Notes: generated by a model from the letters alone, not told the origin. A DNA stretch of 23,570 nt from Selaginella moellendorffii (GCF_000143415.4 NW_003314360.1:78618-102187); one strand, 5' to 3'. Shown: positions 9,270 to 17,842, counted from the first letter of the stretch. Numbers and translations are program-made.

Positions 9270-10651
9270 TCACAGCTTCGTCAGCACCTTGCATACATGT
9301 TCGTCGTGCTCTTCCTGAGTTCTTGAGTAGATGAGGATGTCATCAAGGTAGACGATCACCATCTGATCAAGAAACTCCCGAAAGACGTCGTTCGCCATGT
9401 GTTGGAAAACTGCTGGAGCATTTGTCAAGCCAAATGGCATGACAGTGTACTCGAAGTGGCCATAGCGGGTTCGGAACGCAGTCTTCCATTCATCACCAGG
9501 CCGGATCCGGATCAGGTTGTATGCGCCACGGAGGTCAAACTTGGTGAAGAAGCGGGCACCGCCGAGGCGTTCCAACAGGTCCGAGATCAGGGGCAGCGGA
9601 TAACGGTTTCGAACAGTCACCTTGTTCAAACCTCGGTAATCGATGACTAGCCGCAAACTCCCATCCTTCTTCTTGACAAAGAAGACAGGCGCTCCAGCTG
9701 GGGACTGCGAATGCTGAATGAACCCTGAGGCAAGGTTCTCATCCACATACTCTTTGAGGGCCTTAAGCTCGGACGGGGATAACCCGTAGATAGGCCCCCA
9801 TGGAGGTGACACTCCTTCCTGTAAATCAATGGGACAGTCATAAGGCCGATGAGCAGGCAGTACACTAGCTTTTTTCTTGTCAAACACATCCCCAAAATCA
9901 TGATACTTCTCAGGAAGACTGACAGGAAAAACATGCAAAGCAAAAAGGAAAATAGGTTCTTCATGAAGGAGTTCTTGCATAGTGATTGTGGAGATAGGAG
10001 GAGGTGTACGACTAAATGGAATGATGAGACGAGGATACTGTCCAGTGTAAGATGGAAGAGAGGAAAAAGAAGAGGGTGAAAACTTCGTAGAGTCAGGAAC
10101 AGAACCCCGATTTGAGTTTAGGGAACTTTTCCTGATTCGGACTCGATGAACAGCAGGGGAAGCCGTGGGAGATGGTGATGTGGGAGAGATGAGTTGTAAG
10201 TCCTTCCAACAAATCTGAGGCTGATGTAGTTGGAACCAAGGAAGACCGAGCACCACAGAAGAGGACTTGCTGTTGATGATGTTGAAGGCGATATCGGTGA
10301 CGGTGGACCCAATGTGTACTCGAATGGGCAACGTTTCCCTAAGTCCAGAAGATGGAGACACAAAATGCCCGCCGATGCCTTCAACCCTCATATCCCGTAT
10401 GGTAGGAGAAAGAGGAACGTGATGTCGGGCAGCAAAGTCCGTGTCCATGAAGCAGGAAGTTGCACCCGAGTCTAGTAGTGCCACAGCCTTGAGTCTTGAT
10501 TGTCCGGTGAAAGAAAGGAGACATGGGACGCGGAAGTTGCGGGAATTGGTGGTGGCTTTGATGAAAGGTGGTGAGGAGCTTGATAAGGAAGAAAAGTGAT
10601 TTTTATTCAGGGAGTCCAAACAGACAGCTCCTACTCTATTTGGACAGGGTC
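9270..10651 (-). CDS. Chromovirus pol, 5' part: aspartic protease and reverse transcriptase
   Basis: Pol has no start codon of its own that looks used. Its open frame extends up to 10724, overlapping gag by 94 bp in the -1 frame, and translation most likely enters by slippage at 10652-10658. The retropepsin active site is [12 protein letters not shown] (DSG at 10472-10464), followed by a flap-like region and VVLGLPW. RT blocks follow in order: [57 protein letters not shown], and the catalytic [10 protein letters not shown] (YLDD at residues 459-462 of the 484-codon frame). All three catalytic RT aspartates are present. The frame ends at a TGA just after the palm domain; without it RT would continue into the next feature. 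The motifs look closest to Tf1/sushi chromoviruses, a judgement by eye. Confidence 0.9.
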
Positions 10652-10658
10652 GTTTCCC
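10574..10658 (-). promoter_or_regulatory. gag-pol -1 ribosomal frameshift signal with predicted pseudoknot
   Basis: On the sense strand the heptamer G GGA AAC (10658-10652) lies in the gag frame six codons before the gag stop. A 6-nt spacer follows, then GTCCAAA (10645-10639), which pairs with TTTGGAC (10620-10614). The loop contains AGGAGCT (10632-10626), which pairs with AGCTCCT downstream (10580-10574). This gives a two-stem H-type pseudoknot of 7 and 7 bp. A -1 slip at this heptamer moves ribosomes straight into the open pol frame. The heptamer is a known slippery site, used in the mammalian sushi-derived gene PEG10. Confidence 0.85.
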
Positions 10659-11602
10659 GACTGCAACAGAGGTGGACTTTGAGGCAGAGTGAACTCGAGC
10701 AATTGGGGAGGCTTCTTGGGACACACAGCTGCTTTGTGATTAGGATCAGCACAGTAGAGGCAAAGATTATGAGATATTCGACGTTGCTTCTCAGCAGGAC
10801 TCAACTTCCCTCTAATGAGTCGGGGAGTACCAGAAATATCCATCGGGACCGGAGCAGTAGGTTCAGGACTATGCCCCGAAGACTCAAGCTGGGATTCCTG
10901 AGTCTGGGACGGAAAAACAGCGGCGCGGCGACTTTCCTGACGACGTTCAAAGAGACGATTGTCACATCGAACAACTTTGTTGATGGCGTCCGACAGGTCC
11001 TTGGGATCCTCCATGGTGAGCAACAAATCCTTGACACCGTTGTTGAGGCCGAAACGAAATTGGTCAATCAGGGCCCGCTCATCCCACTGAGTGTCCAAGG
11101 CAAGGAGTTGGAACCCTACAGCGTAGATCGAGGCAGGACGAGACCCCTGAGAGAGATGTCTCATCTTTGTGGTAGCAGCCCGAACCCAATCCGTCTCGCC
11201 AAAACATGCTTCGAGCTTCTCTTTGAACAATTGAAGATCCATCAGCTCCGGAACCACGACCCCTTTCATGCTCTTCTCCAGAAGAGGAGAAAACCATGAC
11301 AAAGCTGCACCCTCGAGCAACGTCCCAATCGCGCCGATTTGAGACTCAGGAGTGGGGTACTGCCGATGTTGAAGTGCAAAGATAAGCTCCATTTGGTTCA
11401 AAAATCCACGAAGCTCCGAATGCTTGCCTAAAAATTTCGCCGGGAAACTCACCTTCGGTTCAGGAACTTTGCTGGATCCTTGAGCCGAAAGTGAAGCAAG
11501 CTCCTGCTGCATGCAAAGAAGGGTCGCCTTCAGCTCGGTATTCTCAGACTGGATTTTTGCAAGGACTTCGGCAAAGAAATCAGGATGGCTTGGAGACTCC
11601 AT
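10631..11602 (-). CDS. Chromovirus Gag (capsid/nucleocapsid), 323 aa
   Basis: Gag builds the virus-like particle and packages the element's RNA. I place the start at the ATG at 11602-11600 ([10 protein letters not shown]); a longer frame from 11608 begins with TTG. A short N-terminal helical or coiled-coil segment ([20 protein letters not shown]) precedes a retrotransposon capsid domain of about 170 residues with [19 protein letters not shown] and [15 protein letters not shown] single zinc knuckle [14 protein letters not shown] (C-x2-C-x4-H-x4-C) is near residues 281-294. The sequence has the look of sushi/RTL-family Gag. The frame is intact, with no stop or frameshift. It ends at TAG (10633-10631) inside the overlap with pol, 18 nt after the slippery heptamer. 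Confidence 0.9.
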   Translation of the reverse strand: MESPSHPDFFAEVLAKIQSENTELKATLLCMQQELASLSAQGSSKVPEPKVSFPAKFLGKHSELRGFLNQMELIFALQHRQYPTPESQIGAIGTLLEGAALSWFSPLLEKSMKGVVVPELMDLQLFKEKLEACFGETDWVRAATTKMRHLSQGSRPASIYAVGFQLLALDTQWDERALIDQFRFGLNNGVKDLLLTMEDPKDLSDAINKVVRCDNRLFERRQESRRAAVFPSQTQESQLESSGHSPEPTAPVPMDISGTPRLIRGKLSPAEKQRRISHNLCLYCADPNHKAAVCPKKPPQLLEFTLPQSPPLLQSGNDPVQIE

Positions 11603-11681
11603 TGGCAAGAAAAAAGAAAAGAAAGGGGGAAAAAGACAAAGGCAATCAAATAATCAAAGCGAGCTAAAAGAAAAGCAAAAA

Positions 11682-11697
11682 CCACAATCTGAATCAA
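11682..11697 (-). promoter_or_regulatory. Predicted self-priming primer binding site
   Basis: On the sense strand, two bases after the 5' LTR, the sequence TTGATTCAGATTGTGG appears. It does not fit the initiator-Met tRNA end (TGGTATCAGAGC type). It is perfectly complementary over 16 bases to CCACAATCTGAATCAA inside the element's own LTR (sense strand, 11805-11790), the stretch expected at the 5' end of the transcript. The bases flanking both sides do not pair, so the match is sharply bounded. This is the arrangement of Tf1-type self-priming, in which the mRNA 5' end folds back as primer. Confidence 0.8.
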
Positions 11698-11699
11698 AC

Positions 11700-12104
11700 T
11701 GTCAAGACCCCCAACAAGATCAAGACTGGAAAATGCTAAAGACAAAGAGAAAAAGCTAGTGAAAACAAAGAAGAGGCCTTAGACTGGTGTTGATTCAGAT
11801 TGTGGAGAAATGGAACAAGGCTAACCTATATATACTATAGGTTGATGAAGCTCCACCACTCTTGGATCGAGGACGGCCTAAATATAGCTGAGGTCGAGGA
11901 GGCGCCACATCAATATCAGGAATGTGGCTCGAGACTCAGGAATCAGGAAGTGTCTTGAGAGTCAGGAATAGGGAAGTGTCTCGAGAGTTAGGAATGTCTC
12001 GAGAGTCAGGAATAGGGAAGTGTCTCGAGAATCAGGAATGTGGTCTGCAGGTCAGGAATCCGGCGAGAGTCAGGAATGTGGCAAGAATTTGGGGATTCCT
12101 GACA
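11700..12104 (-). repeat. 5' LTR of the chromovirus (405 bp)
   Basis: On the plus strand it runs from tgtcaagaccccc to ggattcctgaca, with TG/CA termini. The U3 part (about 11920-12085) holds imperfect tandem subrepeats built on GTCAGGAATAGGGAAGTGTCTCGAGA-like units. It has one extra 18-bp unit (gagagttaggaatgtctc, about 11984-12001) compared with the 3' LTR. TATA box and predicted start site are listed separately. Confidence 0.95.
11790..11834 (-). promoter_or_regulatory. LTR TATA box and predicted transcript 5' end
   Basis: On the sense strand TATATATA begins at 11834, and the 16-base segment complementary to the primer site starts at 11805, 29 nt downstream, where a plant start site would be expected. 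The TATA box sits inside a symmetric block (AACCTATA ... TATAGGTT), so it could also work in the other direction. Confidence 0.7.
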
Positions 12105-12109
12105 ACCTC
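12105..12109. repeat. Target site duplication ACCTC (right)
   Basis: Second copy of the ACCTC found at 6483-6487. Removing the element and one copy gives GGGTGACCTCCCGGGAAGTCC, which matches the uninterrupted TRIM LTRs elsewhere in the window. Confidence 0.93.
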
Positions 12110-12137
12110 CCGGGAAGTCCAAACTCAGGAGCTTACA
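12110..12137 (+). mobile_element. TRIM LTR, second part
   Basis: Remainder of the LTR begun at 6322: CCCGGGAAGTCC onward to GGAGCTTACA, the CA end. It is followed directly by the primer site and leader of the TRIM-family element. Confidence 0.85.
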
Positions 12138-12180
12138 TTTGGTATTAGAGGGGTCTCGAGTCCGACTCTATTGTAGCTTC
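12138..12180 (+). promoter_or_regulatory. TRIM primer binding site and start of leader
   Basis: TGGTATTAGAG (12140-12150) follows the LTR after two bases. It differs by one base from the usual complement of the initiator-Met tRNA end. The next ~25 bases (GGTCTCGAGTCCGACTCTATT) match the leader of the TRIM at 16.2-16.8 kb and then diverge. No 3' LTR was found downstream, so this copy is 3'-truncated or belongs to a longer relative sharing the LTR. Confidence 0.7.
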
Positions 12181-15003
12181 GCTCAACTGGCCACTCCTTT
12201 GGCATAGAATCTGGCTTCGAGGTAATTGAGCTATAGATCCGGTTTGTATGAGTAACATCAATCCCACAATAGTAAATCCAACTTGACTAGTGACCCTTTA
12301 CCCCTAGATCTTGACAGCCCTAGAAATATGGTACTGCTAAAGAACTTGAACCTGAGCACACAAATGTAAGACATTGACCTCAACTCCCAATCATTCTAGA
12401 GCAACACATATTACTCTTGGCACTGACTTTTCAAATTACCCAATTGATATGAGATACTAGCTCACGAGTAATAATCTTCTCAACCTTTAGCACAAGATTT
12501 ACTTATGTAACAACTGTTTTGGGTGCTAGTGTTCTTGCATAAGTCACTGGAATTAAACTTTGCTTCCATCGCCAAATACAAGAGACACTGGCCGATTTTC
12601 TTGTGGCTCAGGTGCTACCCAATGTCACTAATGTAGAGATCCTAAAGCATACTATGATGAGACCACTTAATCCATCAAGATTCATGCTCCTTATATCAAC
12701 TAGTTTGATATGGACTTCAATATGGAAATGGATGCAATGCCTCAAAGTAGCAGTGACTTCTTTAAATAAGAAACAATATCAACAGAATACAAATGAGGAA
12801 AAAAACTGAATACAAAGAAACCTTCCAATTCAAAATATGCATGAGTTTTTTTGACGAAAGAAATGAACATAAATATAATAGAATTGTAAACTTCAATGCA
12901 AATTATCTGAACATTAATATTAAACAAAATACTAATGATGATTAAAGCTGATTAATATCACTTAACTATGGTAACAAATATGTGATAACACATGGGTGTA
13001 TTATATATTTACATATGTGCAAATATATTTTCTTACTAGTTCTATTAAAAAATATTATACATTTCCATACATATTGAAGGGAACCAATTCAGCTCTTCTG
13101 CCAAACCAGTTGGTATACACAGGACAATGGAAGTATCCGATGCCAGCTTCATTTTTTAGAAGGCAAGAGTTTTATTCATGCAGTCTCTGGTCCACGATTA
13201 CGCTAGAAGAAATATTTTCAAGCAAAGGAAGCGTGTGTATGTCAAAACTATTTTTTCCTCTTTGGTCATGCATATGCCCAGAAGGGGTATCTGAAGAAGA
13301 TGCTGATTGTAAATGTGATGCCTGAAAGGAATGTAGCATCTTCATCCCACATGCTACAGTTACTATCATATACTAGTAACTTTGCTGGTCTATATAAAAA
13401 TAAATCCTCAAAAAAAAGTTTTTCTCAGAAAGAAAGTGTTCAAATGAACGCAATTTGAATCTATTTAAAAATCACATGGGTGAAGTATTTTCAGTTCAAT
13501 GCATACCTTTGAAATTTTTTGGATTTTGTTTTTCACAAAAATACACTAAAGGTCATTCACAATTTCAACATGCTCCAAGTCTTCATTCTCTTGCATCACA
13601 TAGGTAAAGTCATCCACCTTACACTAATTTAGCGAGTAGCCTCCTGAGAGTAAGCTTGCCAAAGAGCTGCAAGCAAGAGTGTCAAGGAATTCTTTTTTTT
13701 TAAATGGAAATTTTTAAGTTTTCTAAATTTTCTAAACTTTCAAAGCTAAAAGCATTGAACATGGATCATTTTTGTGTTTCCTGACCATCTAGAAAAAATA
13801 CAGTAGGACTCATGTGGCTGTTCTCAATGTAGCCTCTTGTAGAGAAAAGACCACCTCCTTGACACAGGACGTGCTCTGCTTTGGCCATGAGCCCATTGCT
13901 CACATAAAATTTGATCATGACAGCATGTGAGGTTTTGCTCAAATCATGTGCAATAGACCTACTTGGCTCTTTCCATGTTCTGGACATGCCCAGGCTCTCA
14001 CATTCTTGGTGCTAGCTCTATTGATTATAAGGCTGTGTGCCACTCAAGGTCTTTAGTCTGCTCCAAATATCTTCCACCTCCATTGCCTTGTATAGAGATT
14101 TTCTCACAGATCAATCTTCTTGACGGCTTCCTCTGCTTCTCTCCTGATTCTAGGGACTGTGTCAAGACCGAGACTGACACCCCATGGTTCGAACTCTAGG
14201 AGACTTTACATTCAATACATCTATACAAAGAGGAACTTTTTCATGTCAAATCAAATTGAGATTGAAAACAAAAATCCAAACCTAAAAATGGCCCTCAACA
14301 AAACAATTGAGAGCACTACTTTCTCATCTAGACTCCAAGACAAGGCATCAATATAATCCTTCCAAGTCAGAAATAATGAGCAATTTGGGTAAATGAAAAA
14401 ATAATAGAAGGCTACAAAATAAGAGATTTTGCCATATCTATTGGTGTAAATTGGTGCACATTGCATTGCTATTTTAGAAGCATAGGTTGGAAAGAAGTGT
14501 ATCCAGTCAAGACTCTTGCCAAAATTGAAGAACTTAAGAGAATACACACAAGAAATGGCTTATAAATAATTTTTGGATAGTGAGAATGAATTATTGACAA
14601 CTAGAAGCCCAACTAGAACCCTAAACTCATAGTCCAAGAGCTGCATAGGAACAAAAGTTTTTATTCCTCTAACAATTTAGCCAAGACTTCAACTAGCAGT
14701 CTAATCCACTCTTGCCCATAGTGTGGGCACACTATACTCACTTGCTGCTCACCAGATACCTTGCTTGTTTTGCACGTTGCCACATTTGAATACACCATAT
14801 CCACATTAGCTCTATGCTGTGCTCCATTGTTCTGCCTCCACTTGTCTCCCTAACTTTTCTTAACTTCCTCTCTTCTTGTCATGAACTCTTGGAATATCCT
14901 TCTTTTGAATATTCTCTAGACTTCTCCACTCTACAACTCGCCAACTCTTCAAATATTAGAAAAAAAAGAAGAAAATGCTATACCTTGACAATGTTGTATC
15001 ACT
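12181..15003. other. No recognisable gene; AT-rich, two orphan ORF traces
   Basis: No LTR border, pol motif or RNA gene was recognised. Two minus-strand stretches look more coding-like than the rest. One is 13051-13369, read in one frame with a single stop and preceded by an acceptor-like CATTCCTTTCAG. The other is 13766-13987, a 73-codon ORF containing EHVLCQGGGLFSTRGYIENS. Neither resembles a family I know. The stretch next to the gypsy integrase (about 14100-15000) may include that element's 3' noncoding part or LTR, but its partner is not in the window. Confidence 0.4.
13051..13369 (-). pseudogene. Orphan exon-like ORF, unknown
   Basis: Read on the minus strand from 13369 it gives about 65 codons, one TAA, then 40 more in the same frame, with GIGYFHCPVYTNWFGRRAEL near the end and an immediate stop after MYGN. 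A T/C-rich acceptor-like site (CATTCCTTTCAG) precedes the part beginning ASHLQSASSSDTPS. It could be an exon of a dead host gene. Length alone does not exclude chance. Confidence 0.25.
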
Positions 15004-15007
15004 GACA

Positions 15008-16223
15008 TCACCCCACCACTATACTTGGTGCATCGTCCTCGAGGCACAAAGAAGGTTGCTCAAAGTATTTTTTCACATAATAACCATTCACTTGCGTTGG
15101 CAATAAATTCCCTATAAAATCCTGAAGCTTGACCAATCCATTTCCAAAGATCTCTGCCACTAGATACAGCCATGTCCAAAGACACTTCAACTGTCCAGAA
15201 TGTTTCCAATACTTCGAATCATAGAGCAAAACTTTATTGCCAACCAGAAACTCTTTCTTGCGCAAGTGCTGATCATGCCAAACCTTGTGATGTCATTGAA
15301 TCACTGCATGAGCTTGAAATGCCAAGAGCTGCCTCTCATCCAACTTATCCAGCTGCTGCAACTTGTTTTTGATAGCCCCGTCCCAATCAAGATCATGTTC
15401 CACAGCTATATGCAAAGATGGAATTTCCAGCTCAATTGGCAACACTACTTCCTATCCATACACCAGCTGAAATGGTGAAGCCTATGTCATCACTTTGAAA
15501 GCCACTCTATAAGCCCAAATTGCATCTAAAAACTGCTTGTCCCAATCTGTCATGTTGGCCGAACAAGTCTTTGAAATAATAGTGCAAAGCATCCTATTAG
15601 TCCACTTGACCTAATCATTACAATGAGGATAATATGGCATTGATTTCCTATGAGCCACACTATATAGTTCTATCAATGAAGCTACCACCTCGTTCAGAAA
15701 ATGAGAACCTCTGTCACTAAAGGACAACCAAACTTGGTAATGACTTGCTTGTATAAGAATTGAGCAACTTTCCTGCTTGTAGCTTCCTTCAACACTTTCA
15801 CCTCAGCCCACTTGGTCACATAATCTGTATAAACTAGCACATACCTACAACAAGTATGCTTGTAAGATGGAAGAGGTCCCACAAAATTGATTCCCCACTT
15901 CTCCAAATGGTAAAACTAGAAGAAGTGGCTGCAATGGCATCATATTGCATTGTGTTGGCTGACATGGATCACAACCTTGCACATAATTTGCAATATCCTT
16001 ATGCATAGTCAGCCACCAATAACTTGCTCTCTTCACCAACTTGATTGTGACCAGTGAATCATGGCAATAATATATAATTGAAGGTACCTCATGCAATAAA
16101 ACACATCTCCTAAGCACACCATCATTTCCCACTTAATACAACTACCTCGCAATAAGAGTAAATTGTGAAGACTAAAGAAGCAATTGCTTCTTTTGCTTAC
16201 TTGAAAATTTTAGAGGATGTTAG
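15008..16223 (-). pseudogene. Second gypsy pol copy: integrase region
   Basis: Minus-strand integrase of a plant Ty3/gypsy element. In coding order: DGVLRRCVLLHEVP, a damaged zinc-binding region (one His lost, but GCDPCQ kept), the core start KWGINFVGPLPSY, VLVYTDYVTKWAE, then SDRGSHFLNEVV after a frameshift near 15700. The region around the catalytic Glu is ruined (a stop and Trp where the Glu motif is expected). IWAYRVAFK and a C-terminal GPF/Y-like end follow (KVLLYDSKYWKHSG to VNGYYVKKYF, the ORF ending at 15008). There is no chromodomain, and the style suggests an Athila/Tat-type element, tentatively. Several stops and at least one frameshift show it is dead. It continues at 16805 beyond the inserted TRIM. 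Confidence 0.85.
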
Positions 16224-16418
16224 TGTAAGCTCTTGAATTTGGACTTCCCGGGAAGTCACCCAGCCCAGTACTATTTAAACCCAAGGATGCTTAACCCCAA
16301 ATATCCCAAGACCTTTAGCTGATTAGAAAAAAGGGTGCACTTTTATTCATGGGCCCTTTCCCTTTATATTTGAACCCCTATGGATCGTTTCTCGAGTCGT
16401 TCCCTTTGGTTGCTTAAA
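16224..16418 (-). repeat. TRIM 3' LTR
   Basis: 195 bp; plus-strand start TGTAAGCTCTTGAATTTGG and end GGTTGCTTAAA. It contains the uninterrupted site (GACTTCCCGGGAAGTCACCC on the plus strand) equivalent to where the chromovirus entered the other TRIM LTR. Confidence 0.88.
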
Positions 16419-16611
16419 TCTACTATGCTTCTTTGCAAGTTCACACCCTCATGAATGGAAATTAAGAGCCGCAGCTCTCCTAAGAGCCCCACTCTACCCC
16501 TCGGGTTGAGCCCAGTGGGAGGAAACTAGATCTGTCAGATGTCAATCAACATGTGGTGTGATTCCCCTAGCCAACTAATAGAGTTGAACCCGAGACCTCT
16601 CTAATACCAAA

Positions 16612-16804
16612 TGTAAGCTCATGAATTTGGACTTCCTAGGAGGTCACCCAGCCCTACTATTCAAACCCAAGGATGCAGAACCCCAAATATCCTAAGACCC
16701 TTAACTAATTAGAAAAAGGGGTGCACTTTTATTCATGGGCCCTTTCCCTTTATATTTGAATCCTTATGGATCGTTTCTTGAATAGTTTCTTTTGGTTGTT
16801 TACA
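16612..16804 (-). repeat. TRIM 5' LTR
   Basis: 193 bp; plus-strand start TGTAAGCTCATGAATTTGG and end GGTTGTTTACA. It differs from its partner at many scattered sites, so the insertion is older than that of the chromovirus. Confidence 0.88.
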
Positions 16805-17835
16805 ATTTGCCACTTGCTAAAAATTGCACTACCTTAGAATACCACTTAGGAACAGCTTCAACTTGAAAAACCTGCTCGTCCAAGCTCTCAAGATCCACTT
16901 GAAAAAGATTTGCATTTGATAGCTCATCATCGACACCCTTTTCTTTATCTACAATAAGAGTTGGCAATTGAGAAAGATGATTTGGCATATTATGACTTTG
17001 CCCAGGCTTAAGAACTATTTTAAACTGGAACTCTTGCAAAACTAGCAACCAGCAAGTCACTCTATTTGTCCTACATGGCTTCAAAATAAGATACTTCAAA
17101 GCCTGGTGATCAACATAAAAAGTAAACTCCTTACCCAGCAAATAGTGTTGATACTACTGTACTGCAAAAATCATTCCTAGTCCTTCTCGCTTTGTTGCTG
17201 AATAATTCTTCTCTGTTGTAGAAAAATGTCTACTATCATAACTCAAAGGATGATCCCATCCATCTTCAAAAGGCTAGCATAAAATTGAACCAATCGCCAC
17301 TGCCAAAGCATCCACATAAACATGAAATTCTCGAGACCAATCTGGCATCTTCAAAATTGGGGCCATGACCAAAGCTTGCTTCAAGTCTTCAAAAGCCTGC
17401 TAATGCTTCTCATTCCACTCATACTTCACATCCTTATGCAGCAACTTAGTCAATGGCAAATCTTTTTTTAGCATATCTCCTCATAGATCTGCGATGGTAT
17501 CCTATATGTCCCAAGAAAGGTTGCAACTGCTTCACATCTATTGGAGCTGGCAAAGCCTGAATAACTTTTGTCTTACTAGGATCAATTGCTAATCCTTCTC
17601 AAGAAACAATCTTTCCCAATAGTACTCCATATGTAACTCTAAAGCTATAGGTTGAGTGAAATTCCAAATTGCCTACACCTATCAAAGAAATTAGCAAGCA
17701 TCTTATTGTGTTGTTCAATATCAGTGGATACACTAAATTTGTCCAAAAATACCTCCACGAAATCTTACATAAAAGGTTGGAAGGCTGTTGTTACCACTCT
17801 TTGGAAACTTGCAGGTGCACTTGTTAAGCCAAAAG
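16805..17835 (-). pseudogene. Second gypsy pol copy: RT and RNase H
   Basis: Minus-strand pol continuing toward the integrase at 15-16.2 kb. From 17835 the frame enters at the RT motif FGLTSAPASFQRVV, then a damaged catalytic block (VEVFLDKFSV, second catalytic Asp changed to Lys), KTKVIQALPAPIDVKQLQPFLG and the connection YEWNEKHxQAFEDLKQAL. RNase H follows (FHVYVDALAVAIGSIL with Ala-Leu for Ala-Ser, HPLSYDSRHFSTTEKNYSATKRE, FTFYVDHQALKYL with Val for Thr). The clean RNase H ORF is 16800-17141. The FLDDFSV-like style points to an Athila/Tat-type element. The copy is cut at 17835 by LTR 'L' inside the RT fingers/palm; its 5' half must lie beyond the window. Confidence 0.85.
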
Positions 17836-17842
17836 TGTAGCG

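Larger units (their letters stand above)
6488..12104 (-). mobile_element. Nearly complete Tf1/sushi-like Ty3/gypsy chromovirus, 5.6 kb
   Basis: A whole LTR retrotransposon on the minus strand, from 5' LTR (11700-12104) to 3' LTR (6488-6874), flanked by a perfect ACCTC duplication. In transcription order it holds a self-complementary primer site, gag with a CCHC knuckle, a -1 frameshift signal, protease, RT, RNase H, integrase, chromodomain and polypurine tract. Two lesions are visible in pol: a TGA at 9270-9272 and a one-base deletion near 8872-8880. The RT, integrase and chromodomain motifs and the gag layout look closer to the Tf1/sushi group than to the usual plant clades (CRM, Tekay, Reina, Galadriel). 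That placement is by motif recognition, not by a tree. Confidence 0.9.
16224..16804 (-). mobile_element. Complete TRIM element, 581 bp, inserted in the gypsy pol
   Basis: A terminal-repeat retrotransposon in miniature: LTR 16612-16804 (5' LTR, 193 bp), interior of 193 bp, LTR 16224-16418 (3' LTR, 195 bp). On the sense (minus) strand a primer site TGGTATTAGAG (16609-16599) follows the 5' LTR after two bases and fits initiator-Met tRNA with one mismatch. The interior encodes nothing. The polypurine tract is weak (GCAAAGAAGCATAG). The LTR ends are TGTAAACAACC (5' LTR) and a decayed TTTAAGCAACC (3' LTR). Flanks on the sense strand are CAAAT and CTAAC, which may be a decayed 5-bp TSD. Mobility would need enzymes from another element. 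Confidence 0.88.

Noticed and set aside
10568-11299. 243-codon plus-strand ORF
   Set aside because: It is antisense to the well-supported gag frame and has no recognisable motif.
11641-11699. tRNA primer binding site after the chromovirus 5' LTR
   Set aside because: No stretch here resembles the initiator-Met tRNA complement or another tRNA 3' end that I recognise, while the self-complementary match is perfect over 16 bases.
16224-16804. TRIM insertion with a clean 5-bp TSD
   Set aside because: The flanks CAAAT and CTAAC (sense strand) match at only three of five positions, so a TSD is plausible but not claimed.
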